DNA from: an uncultured Bacteroidia bacterium | GTDB taxonomy: Bacteria; Bacteroidota; Bacteroidia; Bacteroidales; F082 | Reading direction: 5' to 3' | Length of the DNA: 64,000 nt | Assembly (NCBI GenBank): GCA_902801625.1 | Contig: CADCJI010000005.1 | Coordinates: 62,001-126,000, forward strand | In this document: positions 62,885-64,000 of the stretch, in pieces | Position numbering within the stretch: position 1 is the first letter of the stretch | Layout: every line of letters starts with the position of its first letter | Notes under the pieces: model-generated | Seen by the model: the letters and a program-made list of their open reading frames with translations, nothing else | Told to the model about the DNA's origin: nothing | Database searches by the model: none | Position numbers and translations under genes: made by a program

Positions 62885-64000
62885 ATGAGCACCAAACTGC
62901 TGAGACATATCTCCCTCATTGGCGTTGCGCTGTATTTACTTGCGCTTGTCGTCATCAGTGTAGCCTTTCGCGAGCATGCCCTCCAGCTGAAATGGATGCT
63001 GTGGGGGATAGGTGAGGTGCTGTTTTTCTTTGTGCTGACCACGGTTTTTTATCCCCGTTGGAAAAACGACGAGCCAAAAAAGTTTTGGCGCAAGGTGTTT
63101 TGGGTGGCTTTGGCCATACGTTTGCTTTACGTCATCTTTTCTTACTATTATTTCATGCACACCGTTGGGATTCACTTTGACGTTCCGGGTGATGGTTTGG
63201 GCTATTATAATAGGAGTGCAAGATTGTCGAGATACATTCGGAGTGGTGATTTCGGGTACGTCATTGATTTTATTAGGAATTATTCGTTTGGTTATTCCGA
63301 CCACGGCTATTTGATTTGGCTCACGATTCTTCATACCATATTTGGTACCAATGTTTTGGTGCCAAGGTTTTTCAAGGCTTTGATGAGTGCCTATTTGTGC
63401 ATTGTGGTCTACAAACTGGCATCTAGGACTTTTGGTGAACGCACAGGCCGTTTGGCCGCCGTGATGTGTGTCTTCATGCCCATCCTGATTCAGTTGACAG
63501 GAATGCACACCAAAGAAATGGAAATGATTTTCTTATCCATCTTAGCCCTCGAACGCATGGATTATCTTATTCGGAGCAAGAAATATACTTTTTGGAATAT
63601 TTTGTTTCCCATATTGCTCGTGGGCTTGAGCTTTGGTTTCAGGACGGTTATCGGAATGTGCCTGATTTTCGCGTTTTTGGTCTTCGTTATCTTATCACCC
63701 AGCAATTTGGTGAGCAGAAAGGGCAAAATCATCACATTTTCAATCACTGCTGTCGTGTTTCTGGTATTCCTTTTCACGGCGATTGGCAGTGAGATGAAAA
63801 TCATCTATAGAATCAATTTCAGCGGCACGGATTATATGGCCAAACGATACGAGTCAATGGGGTTGAAATATGGTGAAATCACAAAGAGCAAGTATTTGTT
63901 TCCAGGTGCGTTTGTTTTGCCTTTGTCGCCTATGCTGGAGGAAGCACCCGACCACAACAAACTGATACACGGCAGTACTTACGTTAAAAACTTTATGGCG
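62885..64000 (+). CDS. Multi-pass membrane protein, GT39-like glycosyltransferase (3' end outside window)
   Basis: Open from the ATG at 62885 to the end of the window, 372 codons so far. At least eight membrane segments (for example ISLIGVALYLLALVVISVAF and IGEVLFFFVLTTVFY). The extracytoplasmic loop after the third segment has GIHFDVPGDGLGYYNRSARL, whose acidic residue fits the catalytic loop of GT-C enzymes of the PMT/ArnT group, and later FGERTGRLAAVMCVFMPILIQLTG. It probably transfers a sugar from a polyprenyl-phosphate donor. Substrate unknown. Confidence 0.75.
   Translation, partial: MSTKLLRHISLIGVALYLLALVVISVAFREHALQLKWMLWGIGEVLFFFVLTTVFYPRWKNDEPKKFWRKVFWVALAIRLLYVIFSYYYFMHTVGIHFDVPGDGLGYYNRSARLSRYIRSGDFGYVIDFIRNYSFGYSDHGYLIWLTILHTIFGTNVLVPRFFKALMSAYLCIVVYKLASRTFGERTGRLAAVMCVFMPILIQLTGMHTKEMEMIFLSILALERMDYLIRSKKYTFWNILFPILLVGLSFGFRTVIGMCLIFAFLVFVILSPSNLVSRKGKIITFSITAVVFLVFLFTAIGSEMKIIYRINFSGTDYMAKRYESMGLKYGEITKSKYLFPGAFVLPLSPMLEEAPDHNKLIHGSTYVKNFMA

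Overview
The window looks like chromosomal DNA of an uncultured, probably gut-associated Bacteroidales. The grounds are promoters of the Bacteroidota type (-7 TAnnTTTG, -33 TTTG/TTG), SusC/SusD genes, many proteins with type IX secretion system (T9SS) C-terminal sorting domains, BACON-like lipoproteins, C10 proteases, a transmembrane TPR-AraC regulator and typical Bacteroidota palindromic intergenic repeats. I found no tRNA, rRNA or CRISPR array.

1-17000 is a block of large secreted surface proteins: the 3' end of one T9SS cargo, a C10 (streptopain-type) peptidase, a BspA-type leucine-rich-repeat protein and a 1988-residue protein with 20 InlB/Bacteroides-type B-repeats. They share C-terminal cassettes. 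In two of them short deletions starting at the same base have thrown the T9SS sorting domain out of frame. An IS1634-family element (4954-6635) lies between these two genes, flanked by a 99-bp perfect direct repeat that duplicates a terminator.

17134-34759 is a lipid or polyene-like biosynthetic region: hotdog dehydratase-like protein, GT2 glycosyltransferase, MMPL transporter fused to an acyltransferase, a tandem-duplicated phytoene-desaturase-like FAD enzyme, a B12-binding radical SAM protein, an esterase, a PaaK-like ligase, an acyltransferase, a second acyl-adenylating ligase, a BtrH-like protein and a GpsA-family dehydrogenase. No ketosynthase or carrier protein is visible, so the product is unknown. 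This is the best candidate here for an undescribed system.

35987-43902 is a small glycan-use locus: SusC, SusD and a T9SS-secreted PNGase F-like protein with all three catalytic acids. It suggests removal and capture of N-glycans. It is followed by a bacterial-type prolyl-tRNA synthetase and a small lipoprotein.

46740-55892 has a membrane-tethered AraC regulator divergent from a membrane protein, a beta-helix surface protein (which has also lost its sorting domain) and a second C10 peptidase. Four helically phased repeats lie in the divergent promoter region.

55938-64000 holds nrdG and nrdD (class III ribonucleotide reductase) under a cobalamin riboswitch, divergent rnr, two paralogous BACON-like lipoproteins and the start of a GT39-like membrane protein. 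Three families of palindromic repeats are scattered through the window, and members of three palindrome types lie in frame inside coding sequences.
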